From GCA-2720975 sp964467985 (GTDB lineage: Bacteria; Planctomycetota; UBA1135; GCA-002686595): a stretch of 64,000 nt of DNA. Within the stretch, counting starts at the first letter, position 1, and each line of letters begins with the position of its first letter. This document shows positions 9,822 through 18,438 of this stretch, piece after piece. The stretch spans positions 124,001 through 188,000 of the forward strand of contig CAYXTP010000005.1 in NCBI GenBank assembly GCA_964467985.1, read 5' to 3'. The notes below the pieces were generated by a model. It was not told the DNA's origin and made no database searches. It saw only the letters and a list, made by a program, of their open reading frames with translations. Made by a program: the position numbers and the translations under genes.

Positions 9822-10895
9822 TCAGGCTAGGAGTGATTGCAAGACCTCGTTGTCCAATACAACGCCCAAGGCGGCCGCGCCCGGCCTGCGCACCAGCACG
9901 AACTCCGGCTGGCCGACCGAGCCCTTCTTGTCGTGCGCCAGTCCCACTAGCAGGCCGGCTGGGTCGAGGTCGTAAGCACTACTCAGTTCGGAGAGGGTCG
10001 CTGGCAGGGCGAGTGCTTGCTGTAGCCTCTGCACCCGACGTGGAAGGGTTGGGTCCTCGAGCAATCCGGTCGCAGCACTGGCTTGCAGGGCCAGGGTCAA
10101 ACCGACTGAAACGGCGATGCCATGGGGCACCGCCCCATAACCCGCACAGTGTTCGATGGCATGGGCAAACGTGTGGCCTAGATTGAGCGCGCGGCGGGGC
10201 CCCTGCTCCAAAGGATCTTCAGACACGATGGTCGCCTTGGTTTCAACGCAGGCTGCAACCAGGGCGGTGGTCGTCTCGGGTTCAAAGCGTAGGAGGTCAG
10301 CAACTCCTGTCTCGAGGCTCGTGAGCAGAGTCTCCCCGCCCAAGACCGCGGTCTTCAAGACCTCACCCAGACCGGAGGCTCGTTCTTCAGCGGGCAGGGT
10401 GCTGAGGGTGTGCGGGTCAGCAAACACCGCCCGCGGCTGATAAATCGTGCCTGCCAGGTTCTTGCCTTGGAGCAGATTGACGGCCGTCTTCCCACCTACC
10501 GAGGCGTCGACTTGGGCCAGCAAGGTGGTGGGGCAGTGGACGAGCTTCACCCCGCGCTTGAATACAGACGCAGCCAGACCTCCCAGGTCCCCAATGGAAC
10601 CCCCGCCGAAGGTGATCACAGTCGAGGCGCGGGAGAGTCCTGCCCCTGCCATGGCATCCAGCACTTGGGCGAGTCGATCGAGGGTCTTTGCGCCTTCGCC
10701 GCCCTCGATTTCCAGGCGCGGTGCTGAATCGAGTCCGCGCAATTCGCGGCCATGCAGGGACCACGCTTTCTGATCGGCGAGGACGAACAGGCCCCCATCA
10801 AGGAGCTGTTCAGAACCCACGGACTCCAGTGCGCCGCGACCCACGTGAACCCGGTAAGGGGGATCCGTTTGGACCTCGACGCAACGAATGCTCAA
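9822..10895 (-). CDS. aroB: 3-dehydroquinate synthase
   Basis: Second step of the shikimate pathway: DAHP to 3-dehydroquinate, using NAD and a divalent metal. 357 residues, normal length. Visible signatures are GGGSIGDLGGLAASVFKRGV (nucleotide binding), PTTLLAQVDASVGGKTAVN, the metal-ligand glutamate in GLGEVLKTAVL, and the metal histidines in LNLGHTFAHAIE and in VPHGIAVSVGL. The ATG overlaps the stop of the upstream membrane protein gene by four bases, indicating translational coupling. Confidence 0.97.
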   Translation of the reverse strand: MSIRCVEVQTDPPYRVHVGRGALESVGSEQLLDGGLFVLADQKAWSLHGRELRGLDSAPRLEIEGGEGAKTLDRLAQVLDAMAGAGLSRASTVITFGGGSIGDLGGLAASVFKRGVKLVHCPTTLLAQVDASVGGKTAVNLLQGKNLAGTIYQPRAVFADPHTLSTLPAEERASGLGEVLKTAVLGGETLLTSLETGVADLLRFEPETTTALVAACVETKATIVSEDPLEQGPRRALNLGHTFAHAIEHCAGYGAVPHGIAVSVGLTLALQASAATGLLEDPTLPRRVQRLQQALALPATLSELSSAYDLDPAGLLVGLAHDKKGSVGQPEFVLVRRPGAAALGVVLDNEVLQSLLA

Positions 10896-12295
10896 GTGCT
10901 CTCCGCCCCGACCTGCCCGCGCTCGTTGCGCGCCCTGCGGCGCCGCACAAATTCCTGCCGCAGCTGTTCGGCCGCCGCCTTGTCCCGATTCAGGAGGAAG
11001 AAGACCATAGAGACGATCAGCAGCGTCATGCCCAGGACGCCGAACAAGATGTAGGAAGCCGTTGGATCGGGGACGGGGACGAACGGAGTCACTTCGCTCA
11101 TGACGAAGAAGGGCGCCCGGTGTGGGCTGTTGTCCTGCTTCTTGTAGTAGACGTTCTTGAAGAAGTAGCCCTTGGCGGTGACCAGGCGCGCCTCTCCGTA
11201 ACGCTGATCGAGCTCAGGCTGATCAAACGGTCCGACCCACTGGATGACACCCGTCGCGCCAGACCAGTTGAAGTTCCCGATCCACCCGTGGGTCATGGTC
11301 TTCAAGCGCAGGCCGTTCTCGTCAGCGCGTTCGGTCCAGGCCCCGAGATTGCGGCTGACGGGGATGCGGAAGGGAACCCCCCGGAATGCCTCGCCGCCTT
11401 GCAAGATCCCGTTGAGCCTCTCGTTGTTCAGTTCCGGAGCGTTCTCCCAATATTCCGTCTCGTTTAGAGCCCGAGCTCGCAACAAGAGTTGATCGAGGTG
11501 CTCGCGCGGGAGGCCGGAGACGTCCTGAATCTCGTCGTCGGCCACGCCGTCGATTAGCGACAAACGCAAGGCCTGGTCATCCAAGGGGATGGTGAGCGGT
11601 GTCGAGTGTGTGACGGATCGTGAGGCAATCAGCGGGGCGTCGACAAACCCGTCAGGCGTCTCGGCGCTCAGCATTTGCACGAGCACGCCTTCGATCATCA
11701 GGTGCTCACCCACGACCGCCGGGCTATCGGGCGCGGTTGTGTACGCGAAGTGGGCGGTGCCGCCACCGTCGAGGGCCAGAGTTCCGTAGGTCTCTTCGAA
11801 TTTCACTCCCTGGCGCTGCCGCACCGACAGAGTCTGGACCTGCCCACGCAAGCGCAGCGGTTTCACGCGCGCGGCACCGGGGTCGGCGGCAATTGCGGCG
11901 CAACCCTGGGCGTCGAGATCTTCAATGCCCAGAGCCTCATAATTCCTCCAGGTCAGCAGCTTTGTGTAATACAGAAGCGCTGTCAGCGCAGCGTCACTGA
12001 CGTGCAGTCTCTGCTCGGGTGTTGCATCGCGAATCGCAGACAGCACCTCCTGTTGATCAAACACGATCGTCTCGATTGCCGGTTCGTTCGGCACCTGCAC
12101 GCTTTGGCCGGGCAGGTCGAGGGACCCGTTCGGGTCCGATTCGCCATCACCCATCTGGTAGAACACATAGAGGGCCGCCAACAGAATGGTGGCTCCACCC
12201 ATGAGCAATAGCCGGCGCTTGTCTCGGCGCGCGAGCTCTTGGGCTTCCTCGAGGGTCATCTTCTTGCCCCTCGAAGAGGGGATGTTACTTTTCAT
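10892..12295 (-). CDS. Two-segment membrane protein of unknown function
   Basis: 467 residues. A basic N-terminus (KKMTLEEAQELARRDKRR) leads into a hydrophobic segment at about 28-48 (LLLMGGATILLAALYVFYQM). A large soluble domain of about 360 residues follows, presumably periplasmic, then a second membrane segment near the end (ASYILFGVLGMTLLIVSMVF) and a very basic cytoplasmic tail (FVRRRRARNERG). No family was recognised. It overlaps the amidotransferase gene upstream and aroB downstream by four bases each, so it is a fixed member of this operon. A link to the shikimate pathway is not implied by the sequence itself. Confidence 0.85.
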   Translation of the reverse strand: MKSNIPSSRGKKMTLEEAQELARRDKRRLLLMGGATILLAALYVFYQMGDGESDPNGSLDLPGQSVQVPNEPAIETIVFDQQEVLSAIRDATPEQRLHVSDAALTALLYYTKLLTWRNYEALGIEDLDAQGCAAIAADPGAARVKPLRLRGQVQTLSVRQRQGVKFEETYGTLALDGGGTAHFAYTTAPDSPAVVGEHLMIEGVLVQMLSAETPDGFVDAPLIASRSVTHSTPLTIPLDDQALRLSLIDGVADDEIQDVSGLPREHLDQLLLRARALNETEYWENAPELNNERLNGILQGGEAFRGVPFRIPVSRNLGAWTERADENGLRLKTMTHGWIGNFNWSGATGVIQWVGPFDQPELDQRYGEARLVTAKGYFFKNVYYKKQDNSPHRAPFFVMSEVTPFVPVPDPTASYILFGVLGMTLLIVSMVFFLLNRDKAAAEQLRQEFVRRRRARNERGQVGAEST

Positions 12296-13050
12296 GAGGA
12301 CAGTGCCTGCGGGGTTTGGGTTGAGGCGTGGGCAGCGGCGGCGTCCACAAAGGCGCGGAAGAGTTGGCGGTGCGGGGCGGGTTCACAAGAGTCCGATTCC
12401 GTCAGCCCCAACTCCGGGTGCCATTGCACTCCAATGGCGAAGGGGTGTTCGGAATGCTCGATCGCTTCCACCAAACTCTCTGAGTCCCATCCCACTGTGA
12501 TCCAGGGTTCGGACACTCGCTCGAGGGCTTGGTGGTGGCGCGAGACGACTTGGACGTCTTGGGGGCCTACCCCCATGGCTCGCGCCAGTTTCGAGTTCGC
12601 CAGCACGCGTACCCCATGCTGAATCCCGCACCCGTGTTCCTGGCAGCCAGGGCGATCCTCTGGGAGGTGCTGCAGCAGCCCCGCGCCCCCCGCAATACCC
12701 AGGACCTGCATGCCATAGCAGATCCCCAAGACGGGCAGGTTGGTGGAGATGGCCGTCCGAGCCAGGTGCAAATCCTGATCCTGCTTCACGGCCGGCGTGA
12801 CGACGGCCGCGCTGTGCGTCTGGCCGAGCCCCAGTCGTGCTGCATCAAAGTCGTCACCGCCGGTAAGGAGCAGGCCGTCCACCCGCTCGAGCAAGGCATC
12901 CCATTGCTGGCAATCGCCTAAAGGCGGAATGGCAAGAGCCACCGCCCCCGCTTCAAGCAGCGGTGCGACGTAGCGGTTGCGCAGGCGAAGCTCCTCGCGA
13001 CCATCGGCGTCGAGCACTCCACTCACAGCGATCAGGGGGGCGCGTTGCAT
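12292..13050 (-). CDS. Class I glutamine amidotransferase-like (PuuD/peptidase C26 type) hydrolase
   Basis: 252 residues from the ATG at 13050. The longer open frame (to 13554) was rejected because the family sequence begins at QRAPLIAVSG and a TATAAT-like box lies just upstream. The nucleophile elbow is LGICYGMQVLGIAGG (Cys) and the His/Glu pair lies in GVQWHPELG, so the catalytic triad is intact. A typical family member cleaves gamma-glutamyl-GABA; here the substrate is unknown. It is the first gene of an operon with the two-segment membrane protein, aroB and a polytopic membrane protein. Confidence 0.88.
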   Translation of the reverse strand: MQRAPLIAVSGVLDADGREELRLRNRYVAPLLEAGAVALAIPPLGDCQQWDALLERVDGLLLTGGDDFDAARLGLGQTHSAAVVTPAVKQDQDLHLARTAISTNLPVLGICYGMQVLGIAGGAGLLQHLPEDRPGCQEHGCGIQHGVRVLANSKLARAMGVGPQDVQVVSRHHQALERVSEPWITVGWDSESLVEAIEHSEHPFAIGVQWHPELGLTESDSCEPAPHRQLFRAFVDAAAAHASTQTPQALSS

Positions 13051-13056
13051 CAGCCC

Positions 13057-13062
13057 ATTATG
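13057..13062 (-). promoter_or_regulatory. Candidate -10 box (CATAAT) of the amidotransferase-aroB operon
   Basis: CATAAT matches five of six bases of TATAAT and ends six bases before the ATG at 13050, with no Shine-Dalgarno. If it is used, transcription would start at or next to the start codon (leaderless mRNA). No good -35 was found. Confidence 0.42.
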
Positions 13063-13114
13063 GAAGGCGGAGCCCGAAGGGCCAGGGTGCGAGCGACGGA
13101 GACTCGCAAGAGGG

Positions 13115-13120
13115 TAGGAT
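13115..13120 (+). promoter_or_regulatory. Candidate -10 box (TAGGAT) of the antiporter gene
   Basis: TAGGAT lies nine bases before the ATG at 13130, and no Shine-Dalgarno is present. It faces the amidotransferase promoter about 55 bases away, so the 80-base spacer would hold two back-to-back promoters. Confidence 0.4.
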
Positions 13121-13129
13121 CTCGCCCCA

Positions 13130-14095
13130 ATGGGCTGGATGATCGACATGCTGAGTGTGGCTCTGGGGTTCGTGCTGCTCTCCAGGGGCGCCGCGCTCTT
13201 GGTGGATGGCGGATCAGCCCTGGCCAAGCGCTGGGGCGTGCGGCCATTTGTTGTGGGTCTCACCGTCGTCGCTTGGGGTACCTCACTGCCCGAGGTCGTC
13301 GTGTCAGCGCTGGCCGCAGCCCAGGGTCGGCCGGCGACGAGTCTGGGCAACGTCATTGGATCCAACATCGCCAACATCGGAATGGTCATCGGCGCGGCAT
13401 CCATCGTGTTGCCCGCTGTCCTGAGCCGGCGGGCACCCCTGCGCGAGGGTTCATGGTTACTGGGGTCCCTGTTGTTGCTTTGGGGCCTGCTGCTTGACGG
13501 GAAGTTGCAGCGCTGGGAAGCCATCATCCTGATCGCGACTTTTGTCGCACACACACTGCACTTGTTCTTGAGTCGTGGTGGGGCGGGCGCGGCATCGAAT
13601 GAAGAGCTGACCGAGCCGTCAAGCGCGGCGAAGACCTGGTTCCTGGTCCTGATCGGTAGCGCCGTGATCTACGCAGGCGCGCAGTCGGTCATGTGGGGTG
13701 GCACACACATCGCAGATCGCCTGGGCATGGGCGACACGTTCTTAGGCCTGACGATCCTTGCGATTGGATCTTCCTTGCCCGAGCTGTTTGCCTGCTTGAC
13801 CAGTGCGCGCAAGGGAGAAGCGGGCATGAGCTTGGGCAACGTAATTGGCAGCAACGTCTTCAATACTCTGGCCGTCACAGGTGTGGCTGGCGCGCTCAGT
13901 CCCTTTGGTGGCGGAGAGCAGATCGAACTTGCCCTCGCGAGAGACTTCCCGGCGTGCCTGGGATTCACTCTCACGCTTCTGTTGCTGCCCAAGCTGGCTC
14001 ACGGAATCTTGAATTCCAGCTGGCGCCGATTGCCCGGGTTCGCGTTGCTACTTGGGTACGCCGCCTACCTGATCTGGATCAGTGTGAGCGGGTGA
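13130..14095 (+). CDS. Calcium/sodium antiporter of the CaCA superfamily (YrbG-like)
   Basis: 321 residues, about ten membrane helices, exchanging Ca2+ for Na+ or H+ across the inner membrane. Both inverted alpha-repeats are present with their signatures: GLTVVAWGTSLPEVVVSALA plus GNVIGSNIANIG in the first half, and LGLTILAIGSSLPELFACLT plus GNVIGSNVFNTL in the second. The two ion-binding glutamates sit in the SLPE motifs. The length is normal for the family. The gene is alone on its strand; its 3' end overlaps the convergent ureohydrolase gene by 17 bases. Confidence 0.94.
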   Translation: MGWMIDMLSVALGFVLLSRGAALLVDGGSALAKRWGVRPFVVGLTVVAWGTSLPEVVVSALAAAQGRPATSLGNVIGSNIANIGMVIGAASIVLPAVLSRRAPLREGSWLLGSLLLLWGLLLDGKLQRWEAIILIATFVAHTLHLFLSRGGAGAASNEELTEPSSAAKTWFLVLIGSAVIYAGAQSVMWGGTHIADRLGMGDTFLGLTILAIGSSLPELFACLTSARKGEAGMSLGNVIGSNVFNTLAVTGVAGALSPFGGGEQIELALARDFPACLGFTLTLLLLPKLAHGILNSSWRRLPGFALLLGYAAYLIWISVSG

Positions 14096-15119
14096 GCAGG
14101 GCGGTTCCGATCAGGCGGTAGAGCAGTCGCGCTCCAACGACAGCGTCCCAGCTCTCACCTGCCTTGTCACCTCCGGGGCCCGGGCTGACTTCGCACAAAT
14201 CGAGACCGACGACCCGCCGCCCGGAGTTTGTCAGCTCTTCTAGCCAGAGCATGGCCTCGTGCCAGCCGAGCCCACCCGGGACAGGCGTTCCAGTTTGGGG
14301 GCACAGGCTGGGGTCCAGGCCATCGACATCGAAGGTCACGTAGACCTGGGCAGGTAGCCGATCGAGGCTGCGTCGCACCAACTCGCGCAGGCTCAAGCCA
14401 TCGATGCGTGTGCGCGCCCATTGGTCGTCGAAGACCGTGTGGATCGCCCCTTCGCTGGCTTCGATCGCGCGTGCTTCCGCTTCACCGAGATCGCGCACAC
14501 CCACCTGCAGCACCTGGCCCAGGTCGGGCGCATCGCGCAACACGTTGTGCAACACCGATGCGTGGGACCACTCGAAACCCTCGAAGCTCTCTCGCAGGTC
14601 GGCATGGGCATCGAAGTGCAGGAGCCCCATGCCTGGGTGCCGGTTGGCGCAGGCCAGGATGGCGCCGTAGGGCACTGAGTGGTCGCCCCCCAATGTGACG
14701 GGCAATCGCGCTTGGTCGAGGCATGCGCTCGTGCTCTCGAACACGAAGGAATTGAGCTCGGCACCAATCGCGTCAACCCGCTCGCGCATCGAATCCCGTT
14801 CAGCGGCGGGCGCAGTTGGGTCGTGAATGCGTTGTACGAGGCTCGAAGCCTCTTCATTCCATGCGCGGACCACTGGCGAACTGTCGAGCAGGCAAATCCC
14901 GCTTTCGTAGGGCTTGCCTGTCTGACGATCGTGCAGATCAACTTGGTGACTGGCAGCTTCTACAGCGGCGGGGCCGTGAGCCGTCCCCCGGCGGTAGCTC
15001 GTCGTGGCCTCGAAGGGCACGGGCAGGACCCGTACGCCAGCATCCTCGTGGCTTGTGCTCAGTCCAAACAGGCCGCTGCCCGGGAGGGCCGACGCATCGG
15101 GGTCGAAGGGGGCGGTCAC
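14079..15119 (-). CDS. Ureohydrolase (arginase/agmatinase/formiminoglutamase family)
   Basis: 346 residues. The binuclear manganese site is complete: GGDHSVPYG, then LLHFDAHADLRE (Asp-x-His-x-Asp) and VTFDVDGLDPSLCP (Asp-x-Asp-x-x-Asp). The family hydrolyses guanidino compounds to urea, or formamide for formiminoglutamate. The sequence resembles agmatinase-type proteins more than arginases, but substrate cannot be settled by eye. The GTG start at 15119 fits the family N-terminus. No polyamine or histidine genes lie nearby. Confidence 0.9.
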   Translation of the reverse strand: MTAPFDPDASALPGSGLFGLSTSHEDAGVRVLPVPFEATTSYRRGTAHGPAAVEAASHQVDLHDRQTGKPYESGICLLDSSPVVRAWNEEASSLVQRIHDPTAPAAERDSMRERVDAIGAELNSFVFESTSACLDQARLPVTLGGDHSVPYGAILACANRHPGMGLLHFDAHADLRESFEGFEWSHASVLHNVLRDAPDLGQVLQVGVRDLGEAEARAIEASEGAIHTVFDDQWARTRIDGLSLRELVRRSLDRLPAQVYVTFDVDGLDPSLCPQTGTPVPGGLGWHEAMLWLEELTNSGRRVVGLDLCEVSPGPGGDKAGESWDAVVGARLLYRLIGTALLTRSH

Positions 15120-15279
15120 GCCCTCAGGATCCCACCCCGGACCCGTTGGCGCAACGCGACTGAGCGCTCAGCCCATCAGGGATTGGGGCTAGATCTGGCA
15201 ATGTTGCCCCAGAAGCGTTGAATGGGCGGGCGCTCCGTGGGTACGGGGCCTTTCCTGCATCTCAGTCCCCCGAACCATC

Positions 15280-16452
15280 ATGGCACAGACAATTGACGTG
15301 GAAGGCCGATCCTCCAATCCCGGCCCGCGAAAGGCCCCCCGGAAGGCCAGCGGATTTTCTCCCCGAGTACTGAGCGCGGCCCTGTTGGGTCTCGCCGCGG
15401 GAGTTCTAGCCCTCATGGCCATCACCGGGAAACTCGGGGTGATCAACGTTGAATCGAAGGAGGTGGCGGTAGTCGTGAACTACGTCTCCGGAGAAGACCG
15501 GGTCGTCAAGACCCCGGGCTACTGCTTCTATCTGCCCTTCATCGAAGAGGTCTTCATCTTCGACCGCAGTCAGCAGCGCTTCATCATGGAGGGTGCTCGG
15601 TACAAGGACTCCAACCACGTGCCGCAGCTCACCGTGCGCGCTAGCGACGGGTCGAGCTTCTATTTCGAGGAGATGCCGATTCAGTATCAGATCCGGCCCG
15701 AGATGGCGGATAAGCTGCTGCACGACTCCGGGCCAGGACATGCCTACAAAGAGGATTGGGTCAAGGCCCACGCCCGTTCGATTTTGCGCGACGAGTTTGG
15801 TCGTTTCACGCCGGTCGAGGCTGCGAACCCCACGGTCTTCTTGCAGGCCCTCGCCGAGTGCAAGCGGCGCCTGAATCTGGCCCTTGAGGACCACGGCATC
15901 GAGGTCGTCCTGATCGGCACCCCGACGCCCAAGTTCGATCGTGCCTATGAGCAGGCGATCGAGGACCGCAAGTCCGCGGACCAAGAAGTCGAACGCCTCG
16001 AAGTCGTTCTCGACCAACTCGTGGAGGAACGGGACCAAAAACTCGCCACCGTAGAACGCCAAAAAAGCGTTGAGATGGCCGAGTTGAAGGGTGAGTTGAC
16101 CAAGGACCTGCGCGAGGCGGAGCGCAGCAGAATCCAGGTAGAGCGCGGGGCTGACGCGTTCGCAACACGCCGCAAGCTCGAGGGTGAGGCCGAGAGGGTC
16201 GGAAAGACCCAGGAAGCGCGTGGTCTGGTGGCACGTTTCACAAAGGAGGCGGAAGGCCTGGAGAGTCAGGCCAAGGCTCTCGAGTTGAAGGGCGACGTCG
16301 TCGTTCGCGAAGCGTTGGTCAAGAAGCTGCTCGGAATTGACTTCACCCTCGTCCCCTATAGCCGCGATCCACGACCCACAAGGCTTGAACACACGGGTGC
16401 GACCGACCTAGGCGCCCTCTCTGGTAACACGCAAGCACGGAGGAACAACTAA
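15280..16452 (+). CDS. SPFH/band 7 membrane protein, first of a pair
   Basis: 390 residues. A basic, Pro-rich N-terminus, one membrane helix at about 27-48 (VLSAALLGLAAGVLALMAIT), an SPFH domain (about 55-230, starting KEVAVVVNYVSGEDRVVKTP), then a long charged coiled coil (about 235-350) with repeated Glu/Lys/Ala segments. This is the layout of HflK/HflC, stomatin and flotillin-like scaffolds, which oligomerise on membranes and regulate proteases or microdomains. Its stop overlaps the start of a second SPFH gene by one base (TAATG), so the two probably form a hetero-oligomer as HflK and HflC do. No ftsH or NfeD-type gene is adjacent. Confidence 0.88.
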   Translation: MAQTIDVEGRSSNPGPRKAPRKASGFSPRVLSAALLGLAAGVLALMAITGKLGVINVESKEVAVVVNYVSGEDRVVKTPGYCFYLPFIEEVFIFDRSQQRFIMEGARYKDSNHVPQLTVRASDGSSFYFEEMPIQYQIRPEMADKLLHDSGPGHAYKEDWVKAHARSILRDEFGRFTPVEAANPTVFLQALAECKRRLNLALEDHGIEVVLIGTPTPKFDRAYEQAIEDRKSADQEVERLEVVLDQLVEERDQKLATVERQKSVEMAELKGELTKDLREAERSRIQVERGADAFATRRKLEGEAERVGKTQEARGLVARFTKEAEGLESQAKALELKGDVVVREALVKKLLGIDFTLVPYSRDPRPTRLEHTGATDLGALSGNTQARRNN

Positions 16453-17531
16453 TGCAAAAGCTAGCCAAACTCCTCGCGGTCTGCCTCGGGATCGTCGCAC
16501 TGGTCTTCGTCGCCGTGGCATCGATTTTCGAGCAGGTTCCCCCGGCCAAGATCGGAGTCAAGCAGAACAACCTCGGTGGCGGCATCGTGGAAGAGGACTT
16601 CCTCACGGGCTTCCATCTTGGAATTACCGGTGTTCACAAGTGGCACCTGCTCGACAAGACCACCCACTTCCTGACCTATGCCAAGCAGCCCAGTGGCAAG
16701 GGGCTAGGGATGGAGCGGCCGGTGCTCGACATCCGGACCAAGGACAACAACTTTGCCTTCTTCGACGTCACGGTTACCTACCGCATCAAGAAAGACGAGG
16801 GCTACATGATCGTGAAGGACGGCAACCAGGACAAGTACAAGACCATGGCCGACACGGCCATCAACAAGGTGCTACGTGCTGAATTGGCCCAGCTTTCCTC
16901 CGAGGAGGTGTACGACACGGATACACGTCTAGCACTTGTGGCGCGGGCCATGCCCATCCTGAAGGATGAGCTGGGAATCCTGCATCTCGAGCCAGAGGGT
17001 CTGCTGATCCGTGCCGTCAATTTCCCCGATGTGTACGAAACCAAGCTGCGCATGAAGCAACTGACCCAGCAGCAGAAGCTGCTCGCTACCGCACAGCGCA
17101 AGGTGGAAGACAAGCAGGCCCTGACCGAGGGCTACGAGGCCCAGACCACCGCGCAGGAGAAGGAGAAGCGCGGGGATTGGGACAAGAAGTTGCAGACGGA
17201 GTCTTCAGAGAATGAAGTTGCGATTGCTGAGATTTCTGGCGAGGCAGAGAAGTACAACCAGGAAACGCGCGCCTCGGCTGAAGCGGACTTTGCCACGGCC
17301 GTCGCCGATGGTGAGCTGGCCATGGCCAAGGCACAGGCCCTACGCGATGAGTTGCGTAACCAAGCCTTGAACACCGTGGGAGGGCGCATCTACCTAGCCC
17401 GTCTGGCGGCCGAGAACCTGCGCTTCGAGAGCGTGACCTTGAACTCCAACGACCCCTCGATCCCCTCGATCATCGACATCGACGGTTTGGTGAAACTGCT
17501 GGTCGGGACGGAGTCCAACTCAGACGACTAG
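16452..17531 (+). CDS. SPFH/band 7 membrane protein, second of a pair
   Basis: 359 residues: an N-terminal membrane helix (about 4-26, AKLLAVCLGIVALVFVAVAS), an SPFH domain (PPAKIGVKQNNLGGGIVEED onwards) and a Lys/Glu/Ala-rich coiled coil (about 200-310). A final segment, GGRIYLARLAAENLRFESV, resembles the flotillin-type C-terminus. It starts within the stop of the first SPFH gene (TAATG). The gene ends 37 bases before the assembly gap. Confidence 0.88.
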   Translation: MQKLAKLLAVCLGIVALVFVAVASIFEQVPPAKIGVKQNNLGGGIVEEDFLTGFHLGITGVHKWHLLDKTTHFLTYAKQPSGKGLGMERPVLDIRTKDNNFAFFDVTVTYRIKKDEGYMIVKDGNQDKYKTMADTAINKVLRAELAQLSSEEVYDTDTRLALVARAMPILKDELGILHLEPEGLLIRAVNFPDVYETKLRMKQLTQQQKLLATAQRKVEDKQALTEGYEAQTTAQEKEKRGDWDKKLQTESSENEVAIAEISGEAEKYNQETRASAEADFATAVADGELAMAKAQALRDELRNQALNTVGGRIYLARLAAENLRFESVTLNSNDPSIPSIIDIDGLVKLLVGTESNSDD

Positions 17532-17568
17532 CAGGGGCCCCGCCAGGGGCGATCTTGGGCCGACACTG

Positions 17569-17668
17569 NNNNNNNNNNNNNNNNNNNNNNNNNNNNNNNN
17601 NNNNNNNNNNNNNNNNNNNNNNNNNNNNNNNNNNNNNNNNNNNNNNNNNNNNNNNNNNNNNNNNNNNN
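17569..17668. other. Assembly gap 1 (100 N)
   Basis: Exactly 100 N, a typical placeholder length. The 14 bases before it (17555-17568, TTGGGCCGACACTG) are identical to the 14 bases after it (17669-17682), so the two contig ends overlap or border a repeat. The flanks at 17532-17568 and 17669-17823 contain no gene that can be supported. Confidence 0.98.
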
Positions 17669-17823
17669 TTGGGCCGACACTGGGCCGGACCCGGGCATGG
17701 CCCAGGTCTGGCCCTTCTTCATGCCCTGGGGGCCCACCAGACCCATTGCTCGCGGGAATCGACCAGATCTCCCAACATGCGTGGGGGGGGCGGCGTTCAC
17801 CCCCTCAGACGCCTCGAGCATTC

Positions 17824-18438
17824 ATGTCTGTAGATACCCCTTCCGTACTCCTGGAGCGTCACCGTTCCGGGGACCCAACAGCCTTTGTAGCCCTCGTTCA
17901 GGGCTACCAGGGTGAACTCCTGCGCCTGGCGCGTGGGATTCTGGGCCTGGGGAGTTCCTACGAGGACGTGGTGCAAGAGGCCTTCCTGAGGCTGGCGCAA
18001 TCACCGCCGGTACTGCCCGAGCTCGCGCTTGGGCACGCCGACATCGAGCGCGCCCACCTCTCATCTTGGCTGCACAAGGTCACGAGGAATCTCTGCATGG
18101 ACGTCATCCGATCCGAAACCCGACGCAAGCGCCGCGAGCGCAGCGTGGCTCAACCCGATCGCCACTCCGGCGGAATTCTCGAAGTCGAAGCGGGGGACAC
18201 CCGCCAAGCCGTCGAGCGTTCCCTGGGGCGGCTGCCCGACGACCAGCGCGAGGTGTTGGTCTTGCGCTTATTGGGTGAGAAGAGCTACCGGGAGATCAGC
18301 GAGATCACCGGCAAGAAGGTCGGCACAGTTGGATGGCTCGTCAGCGTTGGCCTCAAAGCGCTTTGTGTGGAACTTGAACCCCTACTCGGTGGAGAGCCCG
18401 GCCTGGGAATCAGCCTGGCTCAAGGAGAACTGTCATGA
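17824..18438 (+). CDS. ECF-type RNA polymerase sigma factor, partner of the VWA protein
   Basis: 204 residues from the ATG at 17824; an upstream in-frame start at 17746 would add a non-conserved, Pro-rich leader. Region 2 is LVQGYQGELLRLARGIL with YEDVVQEAFLRLAQ and LSSWLHKVTRNLCMDVIRSE. Region 4 is LPDDQREVLVLRLLGEKSYR with the helix-turn-helix EISEITGKKVGTVGWLVSVG. The usual Arg-rich recognition helix is altered to GWLVSVGLKAL, which is unusual. The stop overlaps the next gene by four bases (ATGA), and that product starts with an anti-sigma-like segment, so it is the likely regulator. Confidence 0.9.
   Translation: MSVDTPSVLLERHRSGDPTAFVALVQGYQGELLRLARGILGLGSSYEDVVQEAFLRLAQSPPVLPELALGHADIERAHLSSWLHKVTRNLCMDVIRSETRRKRRERSVAQPDRHSGGILEVEAGDTRQAVERSLGRLPDDQREVLVLRLLGEKSYREISEITGKKVGTVGWLVSVGLKALCVELEPLLGGEPGLGISLAQGELS

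Noticed and set aside
13051..13554. 168-residue N-terminal extension of the amidotransferase
   Set aside because: Lies antisense to the antiporter gene and the divergent spacer; the family starts at the ATG at 13050.
15184..15211. TGGGGC...GCCCCA inverted repeat upstream of the first SPFH gene
   Set aside because: Only six paired bases with a 16-base loop; expected by chance in GC-rich DNA.
17555..17833. Open frames reading through the N runs (also at 26728-27384 and 26983-27111)
   Set aside because: Translations bridge unknown bases; only the parts outside the gaps can be supported.
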